Below, piece after piece: positions 22,886 to 34,911 of a DNA stretch of 64,000 nt. Numbering within the stretch: the first letter of the stretch is position 1; the number at the start of each line of letters is the position of its first letter. The stretch is from Paracentrotus lividus (Eukaryota > Echinodermata > Echinoidea > Camarodonta > Echinidae). Where the stretch lies: contig CALNVZ010003434.1 in NCBI GenBank assembly GCA_940671915.1, positions 21,321,139-21,385,138 on the forward strand. Reading direction: 5' to 3'. The notes below the pieces were generated by a model. It made no database searches and was not told where the DNA came from. It was given only the letters and a program-made list of their open reading frames with translations. Both the position numbers and the translations under genes were made by a program.

Positions 22886-23899
22886 TTTAAGTATATCAGT
22901 CACGCGATTCGCACTGGATCTGTGTGCGTGTATGTTGTGCTGGGACTGCAGGTGGGATAGCGGTCTACTCCAAGTCTCAATATGACCGACCGTTTTGATA
23001 TTTTCAATAATAAAAGAAATTGTAATCATCATGTAATCATATAATCTTGTGTTGGTATATGGAACAATATAAGGGGATATCTCACAGATTGACCCAAAAT
23101 TATTTTGGCTGCAACAACTCTTGTCTAAACCTCTGCATGCAGAGAGAACCCCAATCCACGCAGTGAAGTTAAAACCCGTGACTTTTGGCTTCAGGTATTT
23201 TGCAACACTTCGCCTTCCATAGTATCCACCTCGCTCTTTAATCGGTCAACTATTTTTCATACTCTGCATCCCAAATTGTCTTGGAATCCCAATGCATACA
23301 TAATGCTACATGTACGTTCACATGAATTTAATGTATTTCATGATTATTACAATTTGACCACATTAAAGATAATAATAATCGATCGTTTGGTCAAGAGCTG
23401 CCCCAACACAAGTAACAAATATTTATATTAAAAATGTCACAAAAGGCCGCACGCGGCAATTTCGCCCTCTCTGCTACCTATTGAAACAAGCAATTAGTTA
23501 TTATCCAACAAAGCTGTCCCATGAATCTCAAGTGTCCCGGGTTCTCCTAATGGACATTTAGTACCACTTCTAAGACATGCTAGAGAAAACACTTCTGCTT
23601 CTGTCTCACGCACGCAATTAATTACACGCATGTGACGTCAGAGGACCACCTATTCTCTCAGAGGGTCGGACTGAAGAAGAAGAAAAGTTGCTTGATTATT
23701 TTTTAATTTGTCTTTGGTCTTGAGTACACTTCATTTTAAAATCTATGCATGTAAGATACCAGTGGAGTTACTGCCATTTTCGTCTTCTGGGAAATCCTTC
23801 TTAGTTTACATCAATTATTTTTCCATCTTCTCAAGTAAATATCAATGACACATTTACAGTAATTAAAAACATACCTCTACCAGAATGGTGAAAATAATA

Positions 23900-25177
23900 A
23901 ATCTATATCTACAGTTGTTTGCACTGATTTCAAAAAAGCCTTTGATCGATTAGATCACAATATCCTGATTAAAAAAATGATTATCATGGACATAAGACCT
24001 TGGATTATTGATTGGATTGCAGTTTTTTAGATGTCGCAAACAATGTACTAAATTAAATGGCGTATTATCTGATGTTAAAATTATTCATGCCGGGGTCCCC
24101 CAAGGTACACGCCTTGGTCCTATCCTATTTTTAATTATGGTGAATGATTTATGTAATGATGTACCAATTAAATATTTCAAATATGTTGACGATCTTTCTT
24201 TACTGCAATGCCGAAAATCAAACGAAATATCGCAATTACAACCCACACTAGACTCAATTGAAAACTGGTCTACATTAAATAATATGACTCTCAACCCTTC
24301 AAAATGTTTTACCTTGCATGTTACGTTCATGAAGAATCCTCCCCAACCTGAGGATCTTTTTATAAATAGATCAAAATTATGCAATGTTGACGATGCAAAA
24401 ATTCTTGGAGTTATTGTGCAATCTAATTTAAAATGGAATTTACATATCGAACAACTTGTGAAAAGATGCAATAGGAAATATATATGTTAAGAAAAATTAA
24501 GAAATATCATTTACCAGTAAAAGATTTGGTTTAAATATACTGGGTACATAAGACCTATTTTGGAATATTGTGCCCCTGTTTTCCACAGCGGGTTGACTAT
24601 AGAGCAAAGCAGTAATATTGAAAGAATTCAAAAACGAGTATGCAAAATTATTTTAGGTCATCTTTATATTCATATCCAAATGCGTGTCAACAGTGCAATT
24701 TATTAACCCTTGAGGAGAGAAGACTAGCTTTGTGTAGAAGTTTTGCCAAACATTGCCAAATAACCCAACGTGCAAAATTGGCTACCACCCCGTAAACACG
24801 TTGATATATCATTACGTCACACATCTACATTTCACCAATATAGTTCAGAACTAAACGCTTTCAAATAGCCCTTTACCTTTTCTAGTAAACCTACTGAATC
24901 AATGTTAATTTCACGTTTCCCTTCGTCTCATCTCAGCTACTTACACCTTCAGAGCTAGTCTTCTCTCCATCATTGCTTTTAGGTATGTTTAATCATTTTA
25001 TGATAGTTTGCTATTTTAAATATGTTTGTTTTATATCACTTCGATCGAAATTAATTTTTTAACCTGTATATATACTTATGTATTTGTTCAATAATGTAAA
25101 CAAGATTATTCCAGTTTTTACTGCCTTTCTTGTAAAATGTTCTAATGATTAATAAACCATTATTGAATTGAATTGAA
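23900..25177 (+). pseudogene. Dead LINE (non-LTR reverse transcriptase and 3' end)
   Basis: RT motif A is TDFKKAFDRLDH (about 23916). A one-base frameshift follows near 24020. Motif B is HAGVPQGTRLGPILFLIMVNDL (about 24088) and the catalytic motif C is KYVDDLSLL (about 24180). Downstream frames carry LNPSKC, ILGVIVQSNLKW, GYIRPILEYCAPVFHSG and IERIQKRVCKII, the usual C-terminal RT region, with several frameshifts and stops. The 3' end is a short tail of TTGAATTGAATTGAA. The family resembles RTs abundant in coral and echinoderm genomes; the 5' end is truncated. It lies inside the GPCR intron, antisense to that gene. Confidence 0.9.
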
Positions 25178-26068
25178 GTAATTTTTTTAAAAATACATTT
25201 TTGAGTACTTGAGTGCAATAAACATATATCAGCGGCGGCCGGTGGCTGCAAGTTCTCTTGGAAGTTCATTCGTCCAAAAAATAATTTTTATGCATATTTT
25301 TTAAACAGCAATTTGCATAACTTTAAATTGACAATAAAATTTAGTTTATCAGCGGTGCGTTAATAAGAAGAGGGTATGTTGAGACATGTGCTTAAAGCAC
25401 CCCACCTCCTCTAAAAGATTCCCATCTTATTGTGCCCCTCAATTAATCTCGTCATTGCTCGGTTACACCGGCGAGATTTCGACATCAGATCGACGAAACG
25501 CACTACCTTACTGAAAGAAAAAGGAAACAGTCGATCTGGAGCCGTGAGACCGAGGTGTCACTTGTTAACATCAGTTTTTCAAGTGTGTCTGTGGTTCATT
25601 ATTTAAGAAGGCTCTGATACTTTAACATGTTCAACTCGAGAGTTCCCTTGGGCAAATATTCGTGCAATTTGTGTCCCGCATGATTATGTTGGAAGCAATA
25701 TTGTTCATCTTTTTTAATGTGAAGGTCTTGAAACATATTAGACTCTCATAGATGTCTAAGATAAAAATGTGTACTTAATTAGTTAACACCTTTACTGCCA
25801 AAAGGCTGTAACTATTTATTTCCAATTGCTTCTTTGAACAAAATTACATAAATTATTATATTTCTGTTTAATTAAAGGCAAAAAAAATATAATAAAAGTA
25901 ACAATAATATAATGATATAACTTTTTTGGCAAAGAGAATAATTTTACGTTTTTCTTTCCATTGAAGGATTTAAGCGTTCAGCTTGCATTTGAATAAGAAA
26001 AAAGTTTCGAAATTGACATGGCGTTTTTAATATAGGATTTCCCACTCCGTTTCGGAAGTTCGTCACTC
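25178..26068. other. Intron sequence, no gene recognised
   Basis: AT-rich intronic sequence of the GPCR. No supportable feature. Confidence 0.5.
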
Positions 26069-26070
26069 TA

Positions 26071-26907
26071 GGGGAGACGGGTATGGAAGTTACACGGGTC
26101 AGTTGTTACAGTTCTCAGTGTGCTAAGTTGGAACAAGAGAGTTCGTGCTAACTGGCATCTATTACAGCATACACAAAGCTGTGATGAATTGCCGGTCGTG
26201 AGGTTTCTCCGTTGTTTATAAAGTAAATCAACAAAAACCATTTTTTGCAGTCCAAGTGAATTTTTGACAAAAATTAAAATTTGTAATAGTTCTTAGAACT
26301 GAAGGCACATGATGATAGTCTGGTATTGTGAATATAGTACATGTATGTCACTAATATACCCTGAGCCATGCCCTGTAATTCTGCCTAATGGCTTTGCTAC
26401 AGTTGATTTTATTTGTAAAATCACCCATGGGTATGGTTGTTACAACAACCTACCTCATGTCGATGTAACAACTACCCCAATTACATTACACATGTAAGTA
26501 ATTTTGTTTCAATTTCAGGGGTTAATATTTGATATTTCTATTATTACTTTAGTCTATGCTAGAGCTCTACTTGATCTACTGTTAACGATACCAAGAAACT
26601 GGAAAGTTGAAACAAAAAGTATGGTATAAGAGATTTACACATTTTAAAAATTACCCGTATGTTTACATAGTAACAATTTACCCCGTATGGTGTAACAACT
26701 TACCCGTATACGGGTAGGTTGTTACAAAAAAATGTCTTCAGTAATTAACTGTAGTTAATTTGTGTTTACATGTTTTCAAGTTTTATGTGCTCAGGTTTTA
26801 GCAACATAATAGGCTAACTTACAGACCCAAATGGAGTGTGTGAGTACTTTCATTAGAATTAACTGGCCCAAAATGTGAATTTTGTAACGTCCATACCCGG
26901 TCTCCCC
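26071..26907. mobile_element. TA-flanked TIR transposon, GGGGAGACGGGTATGG type
   Basis: The ends are GGGGAGACGGGTATGG and CCATACCCGGTCTCCCC, with TA on both sides (26069-26070, 26908-26909). Inside are repeated, variously oriented copies of GGGTA...GTTGTTACA, for example 26428-26475 and 26655-26730, where TACCCGTATACGGGTA forms a palindrome. The first eight bases are shared with the family at 41096 and 60002. No transposase ORF. Confidence 0.85.
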
Positions 26908-26924
26908 TATTCGATAATCAGTTC

Positions 26925-28460
26925 ATTCAAATTCCCAAAATATTTCTAAAGCGTCAAATTCATCATTCAAATTCCAACTTAGTTCCTTCGCTTTGGTATT
27001 AAAAGCCTTCAAATTTAAAACCCCCTCAAAGCAATCAAATAGTAAATCGTATGGAATGCGTGCTTTCCAGCAATCAAATCCGCGCTGAGGCAATCAACTT
27101 TGGTATTGGTTAAACCAAGTTGGTATACAATTTGGCAAATCGTTTTAAATTCTTGCTTACTTTTAGATTGACACTTAAGATAGCGATTTCTTTTTCTGAA
27201 GCTCTATGTCTATTCCATGAGATAATAAACAAATATTAAAAAATAACGTTTCCTTTTTATTGAGGTTTAGATCATTTGAAACATTTTCTTTACTGTTGAG
27301 TGTGGCGATGAACAACTAATTTTTTTTTTAAAGCTCTGGTTAATTACTTTAGAAAAAATATCAAAGATCATTTTTGCGCTCCAAAGTTTAAGGGAAATCT
27401 GGGAGCCCCTAGCTTTAGGTCGATTTGACATCCCTGAATCTAACATCGAATTAACGCCAATATGTCGCCCCTAAATTTAGTATAAACTTTGGGCCCCCTT
27501 AGTTTCAGATCGATTTGGCCCCAAAAGTTTCAGATCACTTTGGCGCCTGTTTTTTTTGGATCAATTTTGCCCCTAATTTAAAATCAAAGTGGCGCCCAAC
27601 TAAATTTAAGATGATATATGTTTTAGGTAAATTTGGAGTCCCTATAAGTTAAAGATAAATGTGCGCCCCTAAATTCAAGATCAATCTTGCGCCCCTAGAT
27701 TTAAGATCGAAGTGGCTCCCCCTTAGTTTCAAATTAGTATGGCGACCTTAAGTTTTAAGTTTATTTGGCCCCATTAGTTTAAAGTTGATTTGCGTCTCTA
27801 AATTTAAGATAGAATTGGCGACCATATATAACACCTTTTTCCTCTTTTGTTTTTTTTTTCTCCTCTACTTTTGCGCCCCCTGTCGCCTACCCCCCCCCCC
27901 CTCGAAGAGTTTTGTGTGTTGACTATGTAATTATGCAAGATAAATTGTTACATGAGTAAAATGAGAAAAATGTATAGGGGAAAAAAAATCATTTCATGAA
28001 CTTATCAATAACTGGAAAAATATATCTCATACTCAAGCACATGCCGTAATAATTGAGGTACGTACTCATTCGCAATTCGCAACATTTGATGAAAAAAAAA
28101 ATTTATGATTAAAACAAAAACATTTCCAAAAGCTATAAATTTTTAGCCCTAATTTGAATGCCAATTACTGTAAGTTGAAAACTCGGAATGAATTTAAATG
28201 CTGCTTATGGCGGTATTGCGCAATCATAACAGCGTCTCTGCTAAATTGAATGACTGTTTTACGCATTTAGTGCTCTTAATCGGAATTTGAACAAGTGAAA
28301 CATGTAATTGATTGCTGGAAAGGGAATCTGATCTCCGGAAAATCGACTGAAAGCTAAATCGTCCTAACTTGAATGAACCGATATTCAAATGGAGTTGGGG
28401 AGCTTCTGAAACTGACTGGGAATCTATATTTGAAATAAGCGATGTAATTGGTCTATTAGA
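26925..28460. repeat. Putative large foldback with degenerate internal tandem repeat
   Basis: The left edge CAGTTCATTCAAATTCC resembles the complement of CTAACTTGAATGAACCG near 28365. GCAATCAAAT (27035, 27075) and AATTGATTGCT (28306) are also inverted. The core 27370-27835 is a degenerate tandem repeat of roughly 30 bases, with recurring GCGCCCCTAAATTTAAGATC and TTTGGC. The outer limits are uncertain. Confidence 0.45.
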
Positions 28461-28647
28461 GATTTTTGTTAGTGTAAAAGTAGATTCAATACCATCAGAG
28501 TTTTTTTTATTTTATTTTATTTTGTTTTAGTTTGCATTTTTAAAATAAATTATAAATTATCATAGTCATATTGGGTTTTAAAGCACATCAGAGATCACCG
28601 TGGTTCATCCGTCATTTTGTTCATTGATGAAGAACTTGTCTTGTTAA

Positions 28648-28893
28648 TGCGGCGGTCACAACTCGCCGTACCTTCGACGTGCAACTCCCTACGATGGATT
28701 TCGTAGAAAATTCGTGCAGCGGAGGTACCTCGCAGGTACAATGCATGTACGACGTGCAGAAAGTTTTTACAATACCCTTACTACAGAAACGCAGGAATCG
28801 CAGAAGTTGACCCAGGACCTGTGCGTGCATTGCACATGCAACGCAGGTTGATGGCACGTGCCCAGTAGCCTACGACGAGTTGTGACCGCCACA
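28648..28893. mobile_element. Harbinger-like MITE with TAA target duplication
   Basis: The ends are TGCGGCGGTCACAACTCG and CGAGTTGTGACCGCCACA. TAA lies on both sides (28645-28647, 28894-28896), matching the 3 bp TWA target preference of PIF/Harbinger. The interior has short palindromes (GTACCTCGCAGGTAC; TGCATGTACGACGTGCA). It sits 70 bp below the GPCR TM6-TM7 exon, within the intron. Confidence 0.78.
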
Positions 28894-28964
28894 TAAACGA
28901 TTGCCCTTCAAAAGCGTCCGTCTCATTCAGGGATTAAAAGTATACGCGATGTCCAGTCGCTTAC

Positions 28965-29181
28965 CTGCAATACGTGAAGAGAAGTATGCGTTTGAACGTA
29001 ATTCTGAAAAGGGGCTTGCAGCAGATGTAAATGATTGGGTTAAGGAGACTGTTCAGGTAGCCTAGCCATAGGACGAATCGATCCAGAGCCTTGGGTATTT
29101 GGCAGTTGATACAGAATGGTTTGATCACGTACAGGAGGAAGAAAGGCAGCCAACACACAACGAACGCTCCCATAATGATTC
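28965..29181 (-). CDS. Amine-type GPCR, exon encoding TM6-TM7 and helix 8
   Basis: The minus-strand acceptor TTTTCCAG ends at 29182 and the donor AG|GTAAGC starts at 28964, giving a 217-nt exon. It encodes [14 protein letters not shown] (TM6 with the CWLP switch motif), a short third extracellular loop ([10 protein letters not shown]), [16 protein letters not shown] (TM7 with NPxxY) and [11 protein letters not shown] (helix 8). These are signatures of rhodopsin-class biogenic amine receptors (adrenergic, dopamine, serotonin, octopamine type). The ligand cannot be told without the TM3 and TM5 exons, which I did not find and which may be beyond 29.2 kb on this strand. The exon joins in frame to 22544. 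Confidence 0.92.
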
Positions 29182-30223
29182 CTGGAAAACAAAATTAAAG
29201 GAAGACATGATTAGTTAAAATGATATGAGCATTATGATCTCACTATATTGCTGCTGCGACAATTGCTCCGGGTTTTACTTCTTCTAAGATAATGTTTTGG
29301 GTTAGGGTTTCAATAGGGTTTCAGGTTTAGGGTAAGGTTTGGGGCATAGTGTTTAAATAAGTCCAGTGTTAAAGTTAGTGATTCGATTAGTGTATTGAAT
29401 TTATAGCGGAGCAATTGTCACCAGAGCAAAAGTCATGGAACTATATCACTCATGAAAAAAATAATCTAAATAATTTTCTTAGTTCAGATACATCCTTTAC
29501 CCCAAACAAACATTGTCAAAGGATATTTCAATTCCTTTTTTATTTCTTTTTCTTTTTCGATATAATGCGGCAAACCAGATTTATTGTGTTTCACATTGTC
29601 GTTGATATATACTCTCTATCCATAACGAATGAACTCAACTTTAAATCATATCATTTATTTCAACTTGACATTTAATCTACGTTACAAGTAATCAAACAAA
29701 CTTTTGATATGCAATTCGATTAGGCGAGCCTTAAAGGGATGCAGTAACATTGAATGATATTCAAATCACATTTATTCGATTTAGCTTATTTTGCCAACAT
29801 AATTATAAACACTTAGGTCAGTCTGGTATCTCTCTAAAATTGCAAGCTAATTGCTTGCTTTACCTTCGAGATATCTATGATTTCATACTCAAAATTTATA
29901 AACCGACACCGGATGGTTTATAAAACCATGTGCTTTTCCACACACCCATTTCCTGTTGTAAAGTCCCCCGTCTCTAGCGGCCTGGTGCACCTATCAGAAG
30001 AGGGTACTGGTGTTCAGCTGTATATATGCTTGGCATTGTTTGTTACACTGTTTTAAGGTAGTAAATGACTTCCATTTGATCTGAAACTTTCAGTAGTTTG
30101 TTTTTACTGTTGGATCAATATAATTTTATTAATCTTGATATAATTGCTCTTGTTTTTGAAAGCTACTTAATCCCTTTAAGTAGACTAATGGAGAATTGGT
30201 ACAGCGCGATTGCTTGATAAATG

Positions 30224-30261
<38 letters not shown>

Positions 30262-30990
30262 AATATATGTTTTGAGCAAATTATTCTGACAGTTTGATTC
30301 CATTACGTTTTGGCAGGTAATGCATAATCATAATGAAGGACATTATTACAGACGTGCTTGAACACACAAAAAAGTCAAGCACTTTAGTTTCAATTAACAT
30401 TAAAAAGAAGACTTTACTTTGTCTCCTGAATAAGAATAGATGGTAAAATCGAACAAAAGATATATCACTTATTTGATAAACTCCTACGTGCTGAACTATT
30501 CAACTATAGATTGCTTTAAATATTTGACGTCATCTTCTTTATATTATGTAAAAACTTACGTAACGGCGTCATCGGGGGAGGGGGAGAGGTTATCTCTTAT
30601 CGTTTTTTTTTAATAATTTTTTATGGAGACATCATACGAATCCCCCTTAATATTAGGCAAAAGGTCACAGCCATGGCTACAGTGCAAAATAAATAATCAG
30701 AAGAGAATGTATGGTTTGTGTTGTCAGTCTCGTCTTCTTTGAGCCAAATCATTGGGAGACTAATGCCAGGCCTACCCCCATGATTTGGTCAAAAACAGGA
30801 CAAAGGGAAACAAATTTGACGCCCTCACTTGTCAGCTTTCAATCGATGTATACGGAGTGATTACAATCCCATTTAAATAAACTGCACTATTTGTTGAGTA
30901 AAAAAAAAATCAAGACCTGGGAAGCATATCAATTCTACTCCACGTGAAATGTAAACCTAACGTATGACACTAAATCTTAACATAAAGACG
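29182..30990. other. Probable GPCR intron, with a (TA)n tract at 30225-30258
   Basis: No upstream receptor exon was recognised in this stretch on the minus strand. The only clear structure is the 34-base TA microsatellite. Confidence 0.5.
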
Positions 30991-30995
30991 CGTCC

Positions 30996-31930
30996 ATTAT
31001 TTGAGGAGGGGAAACGCAACATTACATTCATGAGTTTAGTGGAAATACAACTGAGCGGCGCAGAAATTATACGGTTCTACATTATTGTCAACAAAACCGC
31101 GCTATAACGGCGGGAAGCGACCGATTGACAACTGCATGCAATTATTACTTAGCGTACAAAAACTCGCCTAAGAAAACTTCCTGTGGTAAAATGGTCTGGT
31201 CAGTCGATCCGTTCGAGCTAATTTCTCATGGACATGAAATAAATAATTGAACTTTTATCAAGTTTTCGTAGGTAGATGCTTCAGACCAGATTGGGAAAAT
31301 ACATTTTGGCAAGCCTATAACACCATTGTGCTAAAGTTGTAATCAGAATCTTTATTTCACATAGATTGATGTTCCTAACGATTATTGATATAAATAGTGA
31401 TCTTGTCACATCTTGCGAAGACGCCGTCCACATGCGATATGCATGTGATATGCGGAAATATTGACCCATCGAGTAAAGATTCGTTTGTGATAATGTTCAA
31501 AGTGACAGGACTTTTTTTTAACCAATCGAAATGAATTTACAATCTCTGAAAGGTGAGAATCAGCTTTTAAAAACGGCTTGATCATTAAGCTGTTTATATT
31601 ATGCTTATCCAGGAAGATATTATGTGGCGTATGAGCTATTTTGAGAGCAAAATTTGGCCATTATTGTACAGGAATTTGATCTGATTAGGATTTCGAATTG
31701 ACACAAGTGACAGGACTTTTTTTCCCCTTGCAGTAAGTTATTCCTATTTTTGAAAAAAAAGACTCTTAGCGTAATTATTCAAGTTGATCATTTTTTGAAA
31801 AGGTAGTTGCTCGCCATAATCAAGAAAACAAAGTGAAAAAACTGTGCAAAATACAAAATGTCTATGGCAGCGTTTGATTTGCGTAGAGTGATAGCGCCCT
31901 CTTCCTCTTAAGTTTACAACTAGAATTGAT
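30996..31930 (-). repeat. Anonymous ~0.95 kb dispersed repeat, copy 2 (inverted)
   Basis: Reverse complement of 8816-9766, with matching ends and internal landmarks (the GGGCGCTATCACTCTAC block and the ATATTTTCGCATATCACATG block). It carries scattered substitutions and small indels and is no longer open in any long frame. Confidence 0.8.
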
Positions 31931-32090
31931 ATGTGACAATCAGCGGTGCATCCATGATTTGGAAATAGAGGGGGTGCGCATATAACTATACAGGCGGCAG
32001 TTTTCAACGATAACAATGTGATTCTCGATTTTTTTTAAAAATTATTATTATTACTATTTTTTTTGGGGGGGGGCGGAGAGATTCTGTCTG

Positions 32091-32305
32091 TTATGCGGGA
32101 GTCACGTGTACACAACGCAAGACCAGCGCATTGAAATTTGAGAAAGTTGCCGACAACGCAAACACAGAGCGTATACATACACAATGATATTAAAATACGC
32201 AACGAATGCACATCGTTGGTCCAGCGCGCTCGACGCATGAGTAACGCACAGCCAGCTCATACTGTGCGTCGGCCATGGGTCGTACATGTGACTGCGCCAT
32301 TCCAT
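32091..32305. mobile_element. Harbinger-like short element
   Basis: The left ATGCGGGAGTCACGTGTACA and the complement of the right GTACATGTGACTGCGCCAT agree with substitutions. The interior is CG-richer than the surroundings, with CAACGCA-type repeats. It is related to fragments at 15145-15510. The target duplication is unclear. A (GA)n tract follows at 32331-32351. Confidence 0.5.
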
Positions 32306-32351
32306 ATTCTTTCGAGACAGGGCTGGGGTAAGAGAGAGAGAGAGAGAGAGG

Positions 32352-33205
32352 GAGTTTAGTTGTGTGAGGAATATAGTGCGCGGGGAATCCCCACAGACCA
32401 AAGTTCAATATCGCACTTACCATTGTACCACTGCAGTGCAGTGTTGTGCGAACGTATAAGCGCGGGCTCTTGCTTCGATGCGTAATAAGAACAAGTGGCC
32501 ATTTTTTAACGGCTACTTTTAACGATACTGAATACCTTCAAATCTAACAGGTTTGCACCTGTATAAATCGCATTGTATTGACCCAAGTCGACCGTCCTTT
32601 CAGGAGAAATGGAACAATTGCTTTTCATTGCACGAAGGAAGCATTTTATACTCGACGAAGATTTACGTTTTAGGCTGTAGAGGTTTATCAATATCATACA
32701 TGTTGTAAGTATTTCCTTGTTCGACACGTTCCAACACATACAACTGACATGCTGGTGATTTGAGTGAATGTCAGTACATATACATATTGGGAAATTATTA
32801 TTAGAAGAACTATTAGACCACTACTAAGTTCTCATACTAACTATTAAACTGTACAAATCATTTCCCAGGCTGTAATTAGCCTACATGTACATGTAGACAT
32901 TTTATGCATTGATAGTATTGGGTACCGGTAGTGTTATGTTGCATGTCTGTCTAGCATAACTGTAAGCATAACTAGATGGCCAGTATTTGGGATTAAAGCA
33001 AAATGCGTGAGGCGGTAGCAGGGGTCGCAGACCTTGGGTTGGGGGCAGCGGGTTGGGAGTATGTGCGTGAGCCCCCTCTCCTAAAAGTCACTACTTTGTT
33101 CAGTCTTCGTGCACAAAAAAAAAAAAAAAATTACCATCTATAATCGTTTGTTTTCTTTTTCTTTTTTCCTTTTTTTTGTTTTTGTTTGTTTTTGTTTTTT
33201 GTTTG

Positions 33206-33236
<31 letters not shown>

Positions 33237-33684
33237 TTTTTTGGGGGGGGTGGGGCGGCATCTTCAGCCCCCGCCCCTCCAGGGCCCCCGAGTAGTATTG
33301 ATTATCATTAGGTTCGTAGATAACCTGATAGTTGGAGAAGAGGATGACATATGCATAATCTGCCACTTTCGACTACCTGTGGCTGTTAAATTAGAGCCCT
33401 TTTTGACAAATTTTGGACAAACTCGGTTCGAGTAGCTAGGTTTTAAACATGGAGCCTGTTGCTTCTTTTTTTTCAGAAAGAAAAATGTAACCCCAAAGTA
33501 ACCAAGTTTGCCTAACTCTGTAAATAACGTTTAAAGAGATTCTCTGATTTGGATCCCAAAGTATACCCTCTCTTGTCAAGAAAGAAATAGACGTAAACTT
33601 TGAACTCTCTAAACTAATCCATGCTTCCGAATCCCTATTTTCAATCAAATTTTTATGTTTTATGATCTAATCCAGTAATTAAGG
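32352..33684. other. Intergenic with T-rich and (GTTTT)n sequence (33116-33240)
   Basis: Simple repeats give false Phe-rich and Lys-rich frames. No gene recognised. Confidence 0.55.
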
Positions 33685-34408
33685 AAGAGGCGGCGGAAAC
33701 AGGGGGCGGGGGGGGGGCACTGTGACCCCCACTTTTTCATCCTCCCTAAGAGTGCCCCTTTTCATGACTAAAAAGTGCCCCTTTTCTTATTTTTATAGAA
33801 AAAAGGGGCACTTTTATTACTAAAAAGGGGCACTTTCTATAAAAAAAAAAGTGCCCCTTGTGATCTCTATTATGTCTTTTAAAACCCAATTTTTCGGCTC
33901 GCGCTCGCGGATACTTAGTACGGTCTATAATGCACAATTAACTCCATATTTAAGCTCAAAATTTTCAACTCGAGCTTCGCGATCGAGGATATTTAATTGG
34001 GTTTATGATGCAAAATTAACTCGAATTTTTAGCTCAGATATTTCGGCTCGCACTTTGCTCTTCCAGATCCTAATAGGTTATATAATGCTCAATGATTAAC
34101 TCAAGTTTCAGCTAAACAAATTTCAGCTCGCGCTTCGCGCTCGAGGATACTAAATAAGATCTATAATGAACAATTATCTCAAAATTTTAGGCTCGCGCTT
34201 CGCGTTCGCATTCCTTTCGTTTATTATTATTGAAATACAAAGCCATTAAAATTCTTATAAGCACAAATTTAAAGCAAAATGTTCTGCTCACCACTACTCC
34301 TCTGAATACTTTTCTTTTAAAGCCTCTGGTCTCAAGTGCCCCCTTTTCAGAAAAAGTGCCCCTTTTCCATCGTGACCCCCCACTTTCAAATTCGTTCCGC
34401 CGCCTCTG
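33685..34408. mobile_element. hAT-like non-autonomous transposon (724 bp)
   Basis: The element is flanked by an exact 8 bp direct duplication AATTAAGG (33677-33684 and 34409-34416), diagnostic of hAT-type insertion. The right end CCGCCGCCTCTG complements the left AAGAGGCGGCGG, which has one mutated first base. The interior has two zones: AAAAGTGCCCCTTTT palindromes (33755-33860), and four to five degenerate ~80-100 bp repeats containing GCTCGCGCTTCGCG, GGATACT and TATAATGCA (33896-34215). No transposase ORF. Confidence 0.88.
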
Positions 34409-34894
34409 AATTAAGGCCTTTGATCCAATGGAAACGTAGGTAGGCCCTAATGTATTTTGACATTATCTAACAATTCTTAGTATTTTGTTTTAAAATACCG
34501 ATTATGACTATGTTTTGAAAGCTACTAAAAAAAAGTTTCACATCCTTTCTCATTAAGTTTATTTGGCTATTATAAAATGCATGTCTTTATGAAAATAGAA
34601 ATAAATACGAATGAATTAATATATGAATGGATTTTGAAATGTAAATAAACGTGTGAGCTTTTTTGGAAAGAGTGTTGGACTGTTGACACATCAACCTCGG
34701 AGACGCCAAAAAAAAAAAAAAATTAATTCATTTCTAAAAAAGAGGAAAAAAGAGGGAAAAAGACGTGACACAGATTGACTTTATTCGCAAAGAACCAAAT
34801 GACTATTGTTTATTCATGAGGCAGTTGCTCTTTTGACGTAGCCTCTCGATCGATTTATTTGTTTATTTTATTTCTGTTTGTCGATCTCTCCCCC

Positions 34895-34896
34895 AG
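34895..34896 (+). promoter_or_regulatory. Probable 3' splice site of a 5' UTR intron (TRIM gene 1)
   Basis: A pyrimidine-rich run (TTTCTGTTTGTCGATCTCTC, CCCC) ends in AG 15 bases before the TRIM start ATG. This suggests a non-coding first exon spliced to a single coding exon. It is inferred from sequence only. Confidence 0.5.
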
Positions 34897-34911
34897 ATTA
34901 ATGTGATTATC

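Noticed and set aside
8816-31930. Pair of 0.95 kb repeats as LTRs of one retroelement
   Set aside because: They are in opposite orientation, 21 kb apart, with host exons between.
33100-33435. Phe-rich and Lys-rich frames
   Set aside because: Low-complexity T-rich and (GTTTT)n sequence, no conserved feature.
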